64,000 bases of DNA. Origin: Polyangiaceae bacterium. Lineage in GTDB: Bacteria; Myxococcota_A; Polyangia; Polyangiales; Polyangiaceae. Shown in pieces: positions 26,038 through 34,210 of the stretch; the first letter of the stretch is position 1, and each line of letters begins with the position of its first letter. The stretch lies in the NCBI GenBank assembly GCA_020849655.1, contig JADLFU010000062.1:1-64000 (forward strand). Direction: 5' to 3'. Made by a program: the position numbers and the translations under genes. The notes beneath the pieces were generated by a model, which was not told where the DNA came from, made no database searches, and saw only the letters and a list, made by a program, of their open reading frames with translations.

Positions 26038-27071
26038 GCGACGCGCCGCCGGCGAGCCCGCCCCGGTTCGTCGCGCGCTGGGATCTCGACAAGACCTACC
26101 TGCGCACGGAGTTCGACACCTTCCGGGATCTGCTGCGGACGGCGCTCGAGAAGCCCGAGCAGAAGCGCACCGTGCCGGGCGCCGCGACCCTGCTGCGCGA
26201 GCTCGGCGACGCGGGCGGCGAGATCCACATCCTCTCCGGCAGCCCGCGGCAGATGCGCGGGCGCATCGAGCGGAAGCTCTCGCTCGACGGCGCGCGGTTC
26301 CACTCGTTGACGCTCAAGCCCAACCTGTCGAACCTCCTGCGCCTGCGGCTGCGCGCGGTCCGCGACCAGCTCGGCTACAAGCTGCCGGCACTGCTCGCGT
26401 CGCGCGCGTCGATGGGCGCGCGATCGGCGGAGTCGGGCGCGGCGCTCCCCGAGGTGCTCCTCGGCGACGACGCGGAGGCCGACGCGCTCGTGTACTCGCT
26501 CTACGCGGACGCCTCGGCGGGCCTGGTCTCCGAGGCGCAGCTCGGGCGGCTGATGCGCCTCGCCGGCTCGTACGACGACCACGTGGAGCGGGCGCTCCAG
26601 GCGACGCGCGCGATCGACAGGCGCCCCGCGGTGCGCCACATCTTCATCCACCTCGATCGCCAGACGCCGCCCAGCCGGTTTCGCAAGTACGGCGCGCGCC
26701 TCGTGCCGTTCTTCAACTACCTGCAGCCCGCGCTCGTCATCGCCGACGACGGCCTCCTGTCGCCCGCGGCCGTGGGCCGGGTCGCGTCCGAGCTCGTCGT
26801 CGCGCACCGGTTCGACGGCGACGCGCTCGCGAGGAGCTACCTCGATCTCCGGCAGCGCGGGCACCTGCGTGGGGCGCTCGACGCGCGCGTCCCGGAGCTC
26901 CTCGACGGCGCGCTGCCGGAGGCGCGGTCGGCCGTCGAGGAGATGTCTCGCGCGCTGCCCCGGCTGCTCGCGAGGCTCGCGCCCGTCGCGCCGCCCGGCG
27001 AGCCCGAGCTCGACTACGAGGCGCTGGTCGCGAGCTCGCACGAGCGGCGAGCTAGCGCGCGTCCTCGCTGA
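26034..27071 (+). CDS. App1-like HAD-type phosphatase-domain protein
   Basis: A 345-residue soluble protein. The N-terminal WDLDKTYLRT has the HAD nucleophile-type DxD(K)T motif. ILSGSPRQMRG matches motif II of the App1/DUF2183 phosphatidate-phosphatase family, and VLLGDDAEADALVYSLYAD supplies the acidic motif. A lipid-phosphate or protein-phosphate substrate is possible. The GTG start is within the stop of the kinase gene (GTGA), so the two are translated together. The last 20 bp overlap the convergent repeat-protein gene. Confidence 0.72.
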   Translation: MSDAPPASPPRFVARWDLDKTYLRTEFDTFRDLLRTALEKPEQKRTVPGAATLLRELGDAGGEIHILSGSPRQMRGRIERKLSLDGARFHSLTLKPNLSNLLRLRLRAVRDQLGYKLPALLASRASMGARSAESGAALPEVLLGDDAEADALVYSLYADASAGLVSEAQLGRLMRLAGSYDDHVERALQATRAIDRRPAVRHIFIHLDRQTPPSRFRKYGARLVPFFNYLQPALVIADDGLLSPAAVGRVASELVVAHRFDGDALARSYLDLRQRGHLRGALDARVPELLDGALPEARSAVEEMSRALPRLLARLAPVAPPGEPELDYEALVASSHERRASARPR

Positions 27072-28743
27072 GCGTGATCGGCACCCAGAACATGCGCATC
27101 TTCGTCGCGGCGCCGCTCCGCGTGAAGCCGGCGAGGCCGTAGAGGACGTTCCACCAGTGGCCGTTGGGGGTCTGCCCGTACGTGAAGAACGGGAAGAAAT
27201 GAAACTCCCAGTCGAGGCCGTTCTTCAGCTTGCGCTCGCGGTAGTAGGTGTTGAGCACGAGCTGGCTGGTGGTGTTCCCCTCCTGGAACCTCCAGTAGAT
27301 GGGGAACCCGACGGTCGCGCGGGAGTCGGGCGTCACGAAGTCGAAGAAGAACGGCGCGACGACGGTGTGCGAGTGCAGCCTGTCGCGGCCGACGAACACG
27401 AACGGGTAGAGGTTCGTCGACCAGCCGGTGATGCTGCGCTCGTGCTCGAAGAAGGGCGTGATCCACCACGTCTGCGACAGCCCGAACTTCTTCTGGTGGC
27501 CATAGAACGGGAAGAAGATCTGCGTCGACTCGCGGGGGCTCTCGTGGCTGTACAGGAACGGAAACAACAGCTTCGTCTCCGCCTTGGCGTCCGGGTCCTC
27601 GTGCCGCCAGTAGAACGGCGTGATCATGTCGAGCTGGGTGCGCCCGCGGTGCCGCGCGTAGCCCCACGTGACGAACGTCTTCTCGCCCTCGGGGCCCGTA
27701 CGGTCGAGGAAGAGGGGCGTCACGAGCAGGCGCTCCGTCGCGCCCTTGTGCCCGTAGTGAAACAGGAGCGGCGGGATGGTGAGGTGGTCCTCGTCGGGGC
27801 CCCACACATGAAAGTACAGCGGCGCCACGTGCTGCGACTCGTACGTCGGCGTGTGCTTGCGGATGTACGGCCCCCAGATGTTCGTCCAGCTCTGGTCGAG
27901 CTCCTCGTACGAGTAGTAGTGCAGGAGCGGCGGGGCGATCTCGTAGCGCGAGCGGTCGTCCTTGCCCGCGAAGTAGAACGGGAACACCCCGTACTGGATC
28001 GAGTCGGCCGTCTGCGGGTTGCACGTCTGCCCGCCCCGCCAGAAGCAGAACCCGGGGCCCACGATGCTGCGGCCGCCGTGCTGGTCCGTCTTCAGGTGCG
28101 TGAGCAGGGGCGGGATGGTGAGGTAGAACCCGTCGCTGCGCTTGCCGTAGAAATAGAAGGGCGCGAAGAAGTGGTCGCTCGCGGCCGGGCCGCTGTGCCA
28201 GCCGACGGGCCCGACGATGGTGGTGCGATCCTGGTCCTCTCGCCAGCGCCAGAAGAACGGAAACAGCACGTCGGCGTCGTTGTGCGCGCTGCGGCGCCGG
28301 TAATAGAGGAGCGCGAAGCTGGACGCCGTGTCGCCCGGCTGCTTGCGCTCGGCCCACACGGGGAAGATCGTGCGAAACCGGTACTGCCCGGTCCGCTCCT
28401 CGAAGTAGTTGGGCGGGTAGAACGTGTACCGGCGCGTGGCGTCGGCGCCCGCGGGGCGGTCGCCCGGGCGCGGGCTCGTCGAGCCGATGCGCTTCTGGAG
28501 CGACGGCGGCAGCGCGAGCGGATCCTCCGGGAGGCGCGGCTCGCTGGTCGTCGTCTTCGGGATGGCGTCGTCGCTCGCGCCGCTCGCCGCGTGCGTCTCG
28601 GGGACGTTCGGGTCCTTCTTCTTCTGCTGCTGCGGCGGCGCCATCGGCGGCGGGCCGAACTGCGCGGACGCGGGCGCGGCCAGCGTGACGCCGACGCCGA
28701 TCGCGGCGAGGGCGCGCCAGGGGCGAGCGCGGCTCAACTTCAA
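27052..28743 (-). CDS. Exported aromatic-rich repeat protein, unknown family
   Basis: A 563-residue protein with a clear signal peptide (MKLSRARPW...AAPASA). After a Pro/Lys/Gln-rich spacer of about 80 residues, most of the chain is made of short repeats. Each repeat pairs an FPFF/APFY/TPLF-like strand with a polar turn (for example FPFFWRW, FAPFYFYGK, LTIPPLLTHL, FPFYFAGK, IAPPLLHYY, TPFYWRH, FFPFYGHQ, YPFVFVGRD). At least ten copies are visible, with extreme Phe/Tyr/Trp/His content. This suggests a beta-barrel, beta-helix or propeller at the outer membrane. The TTG start (28743) overlaps the hisS stop and has GGAG 8 nt upstream. Function unknown. Confidence 0.8.
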   Translation of the reverse strand: MKLSRARPWRALAAIGVGVTLAAPASAQFGPPPMAPPQQQKKKDPNVPETHAASGASDDAIPKTTTSEPRLPEDPLALPPSLQKRIGSTSPRPGDRPAGADATRRYTFYPPNYFEERTGQYRFRTIFPVWAERKQPGDTASSFALLYYRRRSAHNDADVLFPFFWRWREDQDRTTIVGPVGWHSGPAASDHFFAPFYFYGKRSDGFYLTIPPLLTHLKTDQHGGRSIVGPGFCFWRGGQTCNPQTADSIQYGVFPFYFAGKDDRSRYEIAPPLLHYYSYEELDQSWTNIWGPYIRKHTPTYESQHVAPLYFHVWGPDEDHLTIPPLLFHYGHKGATERLLVTPLFLDRTGPEGEKTFVTWGYARHRGRTQLDMITPFYWRHEDPDAKAETKLLFPFLYSHESPRESTQIFFPFYGHQKKFGLSQTWWITPFFEHERSITGWSTNLYPFVFVGRDRLHSHTVVAPFFFDFVTPDSRATVGFPIYWRFQEGNTTSQLVLNTYYRERKLKNGLDWEFHFFPFFTYGQTPNGHWWNVLYGLAGFTRSGAATKMRMFWVPITLSEDAR

Positions 28744-30011
28744 TGCTGTCGCTCCGTCGACGCCAGCCGGTCGGCGAGCACCCGCGCCGCCAGCGCCCGC
28801 GGGAGCTCCTCCTGGGCGTGCGTCGCCATCGTCTTCACGGTGACCACCCCGCGCTCGAGCTCGCCGTCGCCGACGAGGACGGTCAGCGTCGCCTGGCGCT
28901 GCTCGGCGCGCGACATCATGGCCTTCAGCTTGCCGCCGCGGCCGTCGACGATCGCCGCCACGCCGTGCGCGCGCAGCTCCTTCGCGAGCACGAGGCACGC
29001 GACGGCGCCCGGATCGCCGAGCGGGACGAGGTACGCGAGCGGCGCGCTCACGGGCGCGTCGGGCGACATCGCGAGCAGGAGGCGCTCGAGGCCGAGCGCG
29101 AAGCCGATCGCCGGCGTCGCGGGGCCGCCGAGCTCCGCGATCATCCCGTCGTAGCGTCCGCCGCCGCCGAGCGCGTTCTGCGCGCCGAGCTCGCCGCCCG
29201 CGCCGCGCAGCTCGAACAGCGTCCGCGTGTAGTAGTCGAGCCCGCGCACGAGCCGCGGATCGACGCGGTACGGCGTCCCCAGCGCGTCGAGGTAGCGGCG
29301 GAGCGCGTCGAAGTGCGCGCGATCGTCGTCGGCGAGCACGTCGAGCACCGTGGGCGCGTCGGCGCACAGCTCCTGATCGCGCGGGCTCTTCGAGTCGAGG
29401 ATGCGCAGGGGGTTCTTCTCGAGGCGCCGGCGTGACTCCTCCGACAGCTCGTCGCGGCGCGGGGAGAGGTGCGCGACGAGCGCGTCGCGGTAGCGGGCCC
29501 GCGTGTCGCCCGAGCCGAGCGAGTTGATGAGGACGTCGACCTCGCCGACGCCGAGCTCGCGGAGGAACCCGACCAGCATGTCGATCATCTCGGCGTCGCA
29601 CGCGGGGCCCGCGTCGCCGTAGATCTCGCAGCCCGCCTGGTGAAACTGGCGCTGCCGCCCGCGCGCGGGCCGCTCGCCGCGGAACATCGGGCCGAGGTAG
29701 TACCAGCGGGCGACCGCCTGCCGCGCGTGCACCGTGTGCTCGAGGTACGCCCGCGCGGCGCCGGCGGTGCCCTCGGGGCGCAGCGTCAGCTCGTCGTCGT
29801 GGCGCTGGAACGAGTACATCTCCTTCTCGACGACGTCCGTCGCCTCGCCGATCGATCGCACGAACAGCGCCGTTGGCTCGCAGATGGGCGTGCGCACCTC
29901 CTCGTAGCCGTGCCGCGACGCCATGGCCCGGAACGCCGCCTCGAGGCGGTGCCAGCGCCCGATCTCGTCGGGCAGGATGTCGTGCATCCCCTTGACGGCG
30001 CGCAGTTTCAC
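28740..30011 (-). CDS. hisS: Histidyl-tRNA synthetase
   Basis: A 423-residue class II synthetase that charges tRNA-His. Motif 1 region, motif 2 (ARWYYLGPMFRGERPARGRQRQFHQAGCEIYG), the His-binding GLDYYTRTLFEL and motif 3 (GFALGLERLLL) are all present. A C-terminal anticodon-binding domain follows. GTG start at 30011. It lies 75 bp after rnr on the same strand, and the next gene's TTG start overlaps its stop. Confidence 0.95.
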   Translation of the reverse strand: MKLRAVKGMHDILPDEIGRWHRLEAAFRAMASRHGYEEVRTPICEPTALFVRSIGEATDVVEKEMYSFQRHDDELTLRPEGTAGAARAYLEHTVHARQAVARWYYLGPMFRGERPARGRQRQFHQAGCEIYGDAGPACDAEMIDMLVGFLRELGVGEVDVLINSLGSGDTRARYRDALVAHLSPRRDELSEESRRRLEKNPLRILDSKSPRDQELCADAPTVLDVLADDDRAHFDALRRYLDALGTPYRVDPRLVRGLDYYTRTLFELRGAGGELGAQNALGGGGRYDGMIAELGGPATPAIGFALGLERLLLAMSPDAPVSAPLAYLVPLGDPGAVACLVLAKELRAHGVAAIVDGRGGKLKAMMSRAEQRQATLTVLVGDGELERGVVTVKTMATHAQEELPRALAARVLADRLASTERQH

Positions 30012-30086
30012 GGTGGATTCGCGAGGTCGGGAGGCTTCGGGTGCGGACGAAAGGCAGGCAAAAGCCGCGCGCTTATGGTCGCACCT

Positions 30087-32465
30087 TCAACAGCGGTCAA
30101 GGCGCGCGGGCGCCGACCCGCGGCGCCGACGTAAGCGGCGCTTCTTGTGCCGGGCCTCGGTCTTCTTCTTCGCGGCGCGCTGCTTCTTCTCGCGCGGGGT
30201 GAGGCCGCGCTCCTGCTCGCGGCGCTCGGGCGGCGCGCGGCGCTTCGGCGGGGCGTCCGCCTCGCGCTTCGCGAAGAGGCCCTGCTTCAGCGGCGCGTGA
30301 TCGGTGGCGGCGGCGGGCGTGCGCCAGCCGGTGATCTGACGGCGCGGGACGCTGACGTCCTCGATCGTCACCTGGATCCTGTCGCCCAGCCCGACCGCGT
30401 CGCCCGAGCGCGGCGCGACGAAGCGCATCCCGACCTCGTCGAGCTCGTAGCGGTCCCGGCCCAGCTGCTCGGCCTTCACGAGCACGTCGACGAACGGCGC
30501 GTCGAGCGCCACGAACACGCCGGACGCGACCACCGACGTGACCGTGCCCTCGAACGACTCGCCGATGTGGCGCCGCATGTAGAGCGCGCGGCAGAGATCG
30601 ACCACCTCGCGCTCGACGTCCATCGCGCGGCGCTCGCGCGCGCTCGCCGTCTTCGCGGCCTCGTCGAGCCGCGCCTTCGCGTCGTCGGAGCGATCGATCG
30701 GCGCCTTGTCGAGCGCGGCCTTGATGATCCGGTGCACGACCGTGTCGGGGTAGCGCCGGATCGGAGAGGTGAAATGCACGTACGCGGTCGACGCGAGCCC
30801 GAAGTGCCCGATGTTGCGCGGATCGTAGGAGGCCTGCTTCAGCGCGCGCAGCAGCAGCATCGACAGCACAGAGGCGCGCGGGTGCCGCTCGACCTTGCGC
30901 AGGAACGCCGAGAGCTTGCGGGGATCGTCGGCGTCGGCCTCGTCGAACGGCAGGCCGAGCTGGTCGGCGAGCGCGGCGAAGCGCGAGAGCTTCTCCGCGT
31001 CGGGCGGCGGGTGCACGCGGTAGATGCCCGGCACGTCGCGCTCGACGAGGAACCTCGCCGCGACCTCGTTCGCGAGCAGCATCAGCTCCTCGACGAGCTG
31101 GTACGCGCGCCGCACGCCCGGATCCTCGGCGCGCCGCTCGATGGAGACGGGCGCGTGGGTCTCCGGATCGAGCACCACCTTCGGCTCCGGCAGATCGAGA
31201 TCGAGCGCCCCGCGACGCAGGCGCTTCGTCCTCAGCGTCTGGGCCAGCTGGTCGGCGACGCGCAGGCCGTCGAGCAGCTCGGCGGGCACCTTGCCCTTCG
31301 CGCGCTGGGAGAAGCCGAGCGCCTTCGCCACGCCGCCGTAGGTCAGCTTCGCGGCCGATCGCAGGAACGCGGGCGAGATCTGGTACGAGGTCACGTTCGC
31401 CCCGGCGTCGAGCGTGACGACGATCGCGAGCGCGAGGCGCACCTGCTCCGGCAAGAGCGAGCACAGGTGCGACGAGAGCGCCGCCGGCAGCATCGGGATC
31501 GCGCGGTCGGGCAGGTACAGCGAGCAGCCACGCTCGAGCGCCGCCTGGTCGAGCGCGGTGCCGGGGCGGACGTAGTGGCTCACGTCGGCGATCGCGATGG
31601 TCGCGGTGTAGGTGCCGTCGATCGCGCGCTCCACCCACACCGCGTCGTCGTGATCGCGGGCGTCCTCGGGGTCGATCGTGGGCAGCGGGACGCCCGTGAG
31701 ATCGAGCCGCCCCTCCAGCTCCTCGGGGCGCACCTCGGCGCCGAACGCGCGCGCCTCTCGCTCGGCGGCCTCGCCGTGCGGCTCGTCGACGGCCTCGCGC
31801 ACGAGCACCTTCTGGATCTCGACCTCCGGGTCGCCGGGCTCGCCGAGCGCGACGATCAAGCGCGCCTCGGGGTGCTCGTCCGGCAGCAGGGGGTAGCGGG
31901 TGATCTCGCCGACGGCCGCGCAGCCGTCGCGACCGGTCACCTCGCCGGTGAGCACGAATGGGCCCCGGAGGCGCGCGTCGTCGGGCTCGATCCACGCGCT
32001 CGCGCCGCGGCGTCGGAGCGTGCCGGCGACCCGCGCGCGCGCGCGCGCCTCGACCGACACGACCTCGCCCTCGAGGCCCTTCGCCGTGCGACGGATGACG
32101 CGCACGACGACCTGATCGCCGTGCATCGCGCCGCGCACCGCGTGCTCGGGGACGTAGACGTCCTCGCGCTCGGACGGCGTGCGCACGAAGCCGAAGCCGC
32201 GGGCGTCGAGCGACAAGCGGCCCGAGCGCTCGGTCGACGGCTTGACCGACGGGGGAGGCGCGGCCTCGGCGCCGAGCGAGAACCTGCCGCCGTCGTGCGC
32301 CAGGAGCGCGCCCTCGTGCGAGAGGCTCTCGAGCATGCGGAGGAAACCCGGCGTCGCGCCCTCGCTCACGCGGAGCTTCGCCGCCGCGTCGCGCGCGGAG
32401 ACGGCCCGACCGAGCCTCGCGAAGTAGGACAGCACCGCGTCCCGCCGGGGCAGGGATTCGTGCAT
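30087..32465 (-). CDS. rnr: Ribonuclease R (RNB-family 3'-5' exoribonuclease)
   Basis: A 792-residue exoribonuclease that degrades structured RNA. An N-terminal winged-helix region is followed by cold-shock domains (GFGFVRTPSEREDVYVPE), the RNB catalytic domain with IDPEDARDHDDAVWVE (the metal-binding Asp cluster) and TSPIRRYPDTVVHRII, and an S1 domain (FEGTVTSVVASGVFVAL). The tail is very basic (KKQRAAKKK...KKRRLRRRRG), probably for RNA or ribosome contact. The ATG at 32465 sits 6 nt after an extended -10 (TGGTACCTG, hexamer 32477-32472). Confidence 0.95.
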   Translation of the reverse strand: MHESLPRRDAVLSYFARLGRAVSARDAAAKLRVSEGATPGFLRMLESLSHEGALLAHDGGRFSLGAEAAPPPSVKPSTERSGRLSLDARGFGFVRTPSEREDVYVPEHAVRGAMHGDQVVVRVIRRTAKGLEGEVVSVEARARARVAGTLRRRGASAWIEPDDARLRGPFVLTGEVTGRDGCAAVGEITRYPLLPDEHPEARLIVALGEPGDPEVEIQKVLVREAVDEPHGEAAEREARAFGAEVRPEELEGRLDLTGVPLPTIDPEDARDHDDAVWVERAIDGTYTATIAIADVSHYVRPGTALDQAALERGCSLYLPDRAIPMLPAALSSHLCSLLPEQVRLALAIVVTLDAGANVTSYQISPAFLRSAAKLTYGGVAKALGFSQRAKGKVPAELLDGLRVADQLAQTLRTKRLRRGALDLDLPEPKVVLDPETHAPVSIERRAEDPGVRRAYQLVEELMLLANEVAARFLVERDVPGIYRVHPPPDAEKLSRFAALADQLGLPFDEADADDPRKLSAFLRKVERHPRASVLSMLLLRALKQASYDPRNIGHFGLASTAYVHFTSPIRRYPDTVVHRIIKAALDKAPIDRSDDAKARLDEAAKTASARERRAMDVEREVVDLCRALYMRRHIGESFEGTVTSVVASGVFVALDAPFVDVLVKAEQLGRDRYELDEVGMRFVAPRSGDAVGLGDRIQVTIEDVSVPRRQITGWRTPAAATDHAPLKQGLFAKREADAPPKRRAPPERREQERGLTPREKKQRAAKKKTEARHKKRRLRRRRGSAPARLDRC

Positions 32466-32512
32466 GCGCCACAGGTACCACACGCGGCCCGGAGCCGCCC
32501 GGTGAACGACGC

Positions 32513-33211
32513 TCAGCGCCCGAACAGGCGCTCGACGACGCCGATCTCGTAGACGAGGTACGCGCCGAGCGCGAGGCTCGCCACGCCCGTCGCGCGGGAC
32601 AGCCACGCCGTCAGCTCGCCCGACCGGCGCGCGGCGAGCGCGAACGGGGCGGCCAGCAGGGTCGTCAGGGTCATCATCCCCGCGACCGTGCCGAGGCCGA
32701 AGAGCGCGAGGTACAGCATCGCGAAGGTCACGTCGCGGACGGTGGTCAAGACGAGCAGCGCGACCGCGGCGGAGCCGGCCATGCCGTGCACGACCCCGAC
32801 GAGGAGCGCGCGCGCGACGCCGGCCTTGCCGAGCCGGGCGACGAGCGAGCGCTCGTCGTGCGCGTGCTCGCCGTGCGCGATCTCGTGGAACCTCCGCAGC
32901 GTGCCGCTGAGGCTCATCGCGCCGAGCACGAGCAGCATCACCGCGACGCCGAGCTCCATCGACAGCTCGACCTTCCTCGGGATGACGAGCCCGAAGGCGA
33001 CGATCGCGCCGCCGACGAGCGTGATCGTCACCGTGTGCCCGAGCCCCCAGAGCGCCCCGATCAGCGCGGCGCCGCGGAACGTGCGCTCGCGGCTCACGAT
33101 CGTGCTCACGGCGACGACGTGGTCGGGATCGGTCGCGTGGCGCATCCCGAGGACGAAGCCGAGCATCAGGAGCGGGAAGACCGTGCCCATCGGCGTCGGC
33201 GCTCGTAGCAT
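32513..33211 (-). CDS. NiCoT-type nickel/cobalt permease
   Basis: A 232-residue membrane protein with six or more hydrophobic segments. The signature GMRHATDPDHVVAVSTIV matches the HX4DH motif that binds the metal in NiCoT transporters. A His-rich cytoplasmic loop (HEIAHGEHAHDE) lies in the middle. The chain is shorter than classical NiCoTs (about 330 residues), so it may belong to the HupE/UreJ-like or RcnA-like branch. Starts at 33211 or 33190 are both possible. It is followed by rnr after 47 bp. Confidence 0.82.
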   Translation of the reverse strand: MLRAPTPMGTVFPLLMLGFVLGMRHATDPDHVVAVSTIVSRERTFRGAALIGALWGLGHTVTITLVGGAIVAFGLVIPRKVELSMELGVAVMLLVLGAMSLSGTLRRFHEIAHGEHAHDERSLVARLGKAGVARALLVGVVHGMAGSAAVALLVLTTVRDVTFAMLYLALFGLGTVAGMMTLTTLLAAPFALAARRSGELTAWLSRATGVASLALGAYLVYEIGVVERLFGR

Positions 33212-33274
33212 GACGGCGCGTGGGGGCGCGAGTGTAAGGCCGATCTCCCGCGAGCGTTCTGACCCCCAGAGGCC

Positions 33275-34210
33275 ATGACGATGCGAGAGATGACGACCCA
33301 CCGACCGCTGCTCTTCGTGCTGATGACCGCGTGCGCGAGCGCGCTCGCCGCGTGCGGAGGGTCGCGCCCTGGCGGCGGGCCCGCGTACGCGCCGTCCCCT
33401 GCCGCCGAGGCGTCTCCGGGCGGCGCGACGGCCACGGCCCCCGCCGGCGCGGCGCAGGCCCCGAGCGGCGACGCGCGGCCGACGGGCGGCGCGGATCGCG
33501 CGAGCACGTCGCCGATGCCCGCGTCGCGCACCCGCGGCGAGGAGCGCGCCGCGCCCCCGGCGGAGCGCCCTGGCCTCGCGACCCACTGGGGCGAGACGCG
33601 GCAGTCGCAGATCCGGACGACGTCGTTCTTCCGCGGCGACGACCGCCCGACCGCCGTGAGCTCGCTCTTCTACAACGACCGCGAGGGCTCACGCGCGATG
33701 GCGGCGCAGGAGGGCTACCGGTCGCTCGACAGCGCGCAGATCTCCGTCGCCGACGGCGCGATCACGATCTCGCTGCGCGACGATCGGGGCCGCACGCTGC
33801 CGGGCTACTCCGCGGGCGGGCGGCTGTTCGCGGTCGGCGAGGCGGGCGACCGCTACGTCATCGTGGTGCGCAACCACTCGTCGGTGCGGTTCGAGGCGGT
33901 CGTCACCGTCGACGGCCTCGACGTCATCGACGGTCGGCCCGGCAGCCCCGACAAGCGCGGGTACCTCGTCGCGCCGCACGGGTTCGTCGAGATCGAGGGG
34001 TTCCGCCGCAGCGAGGCCGAGGTCGCGGCGTTCCGCTTCGGCTCGGTGCGCGGCTCGTACGCGGCGAAGAAGGGCGACGATCGCAACGTCGGCGTCATCG
34101 GGCTCGCGGTGTTCCACGAGCGCGGCGCGTCCCCGCCGTGGATGGGCGCCGACGAGCTCGACCGGCGACGCGGCGCCGATCCGTTCCCCGGCCGCTTCGC
34201 GACGCCTCCG
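33275..34210 (+). CDS. Lipoprotein with no in-frame stop before its neighbour
   Basis: A lipoprotein with signal peptide ending in LAAC (about residue 26), an Ala/Gly/Pro-rich spacer (about 27-110) and a C-terminal beta-rich domain (residues about 115-300: TSLFYNDREG..., GRLFAVGEAGDRYVIVVRNHSSVRFEAVVTVDGLDVIDGRPG, YLVAPHGFVEIEGFRRSEAEVAAFRFG). It does not match a family I can name. Protein-like sequence fades near 34200, but the reading frame continues without a stop to 36880, antisense to two genes. The end given here is the point where the neighbour's stop begins. Either a stop was lost or an indel is present. Confidence 0.6.

Noticed and set aside
27052-29601. An 849-residue minus-strand frame including the aromatic-rich protein
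   Set aside because: The region above 28743 lies out of frame inside hisS. A TTG start with Shine-Dalgarno and signal peptide explains the gene.
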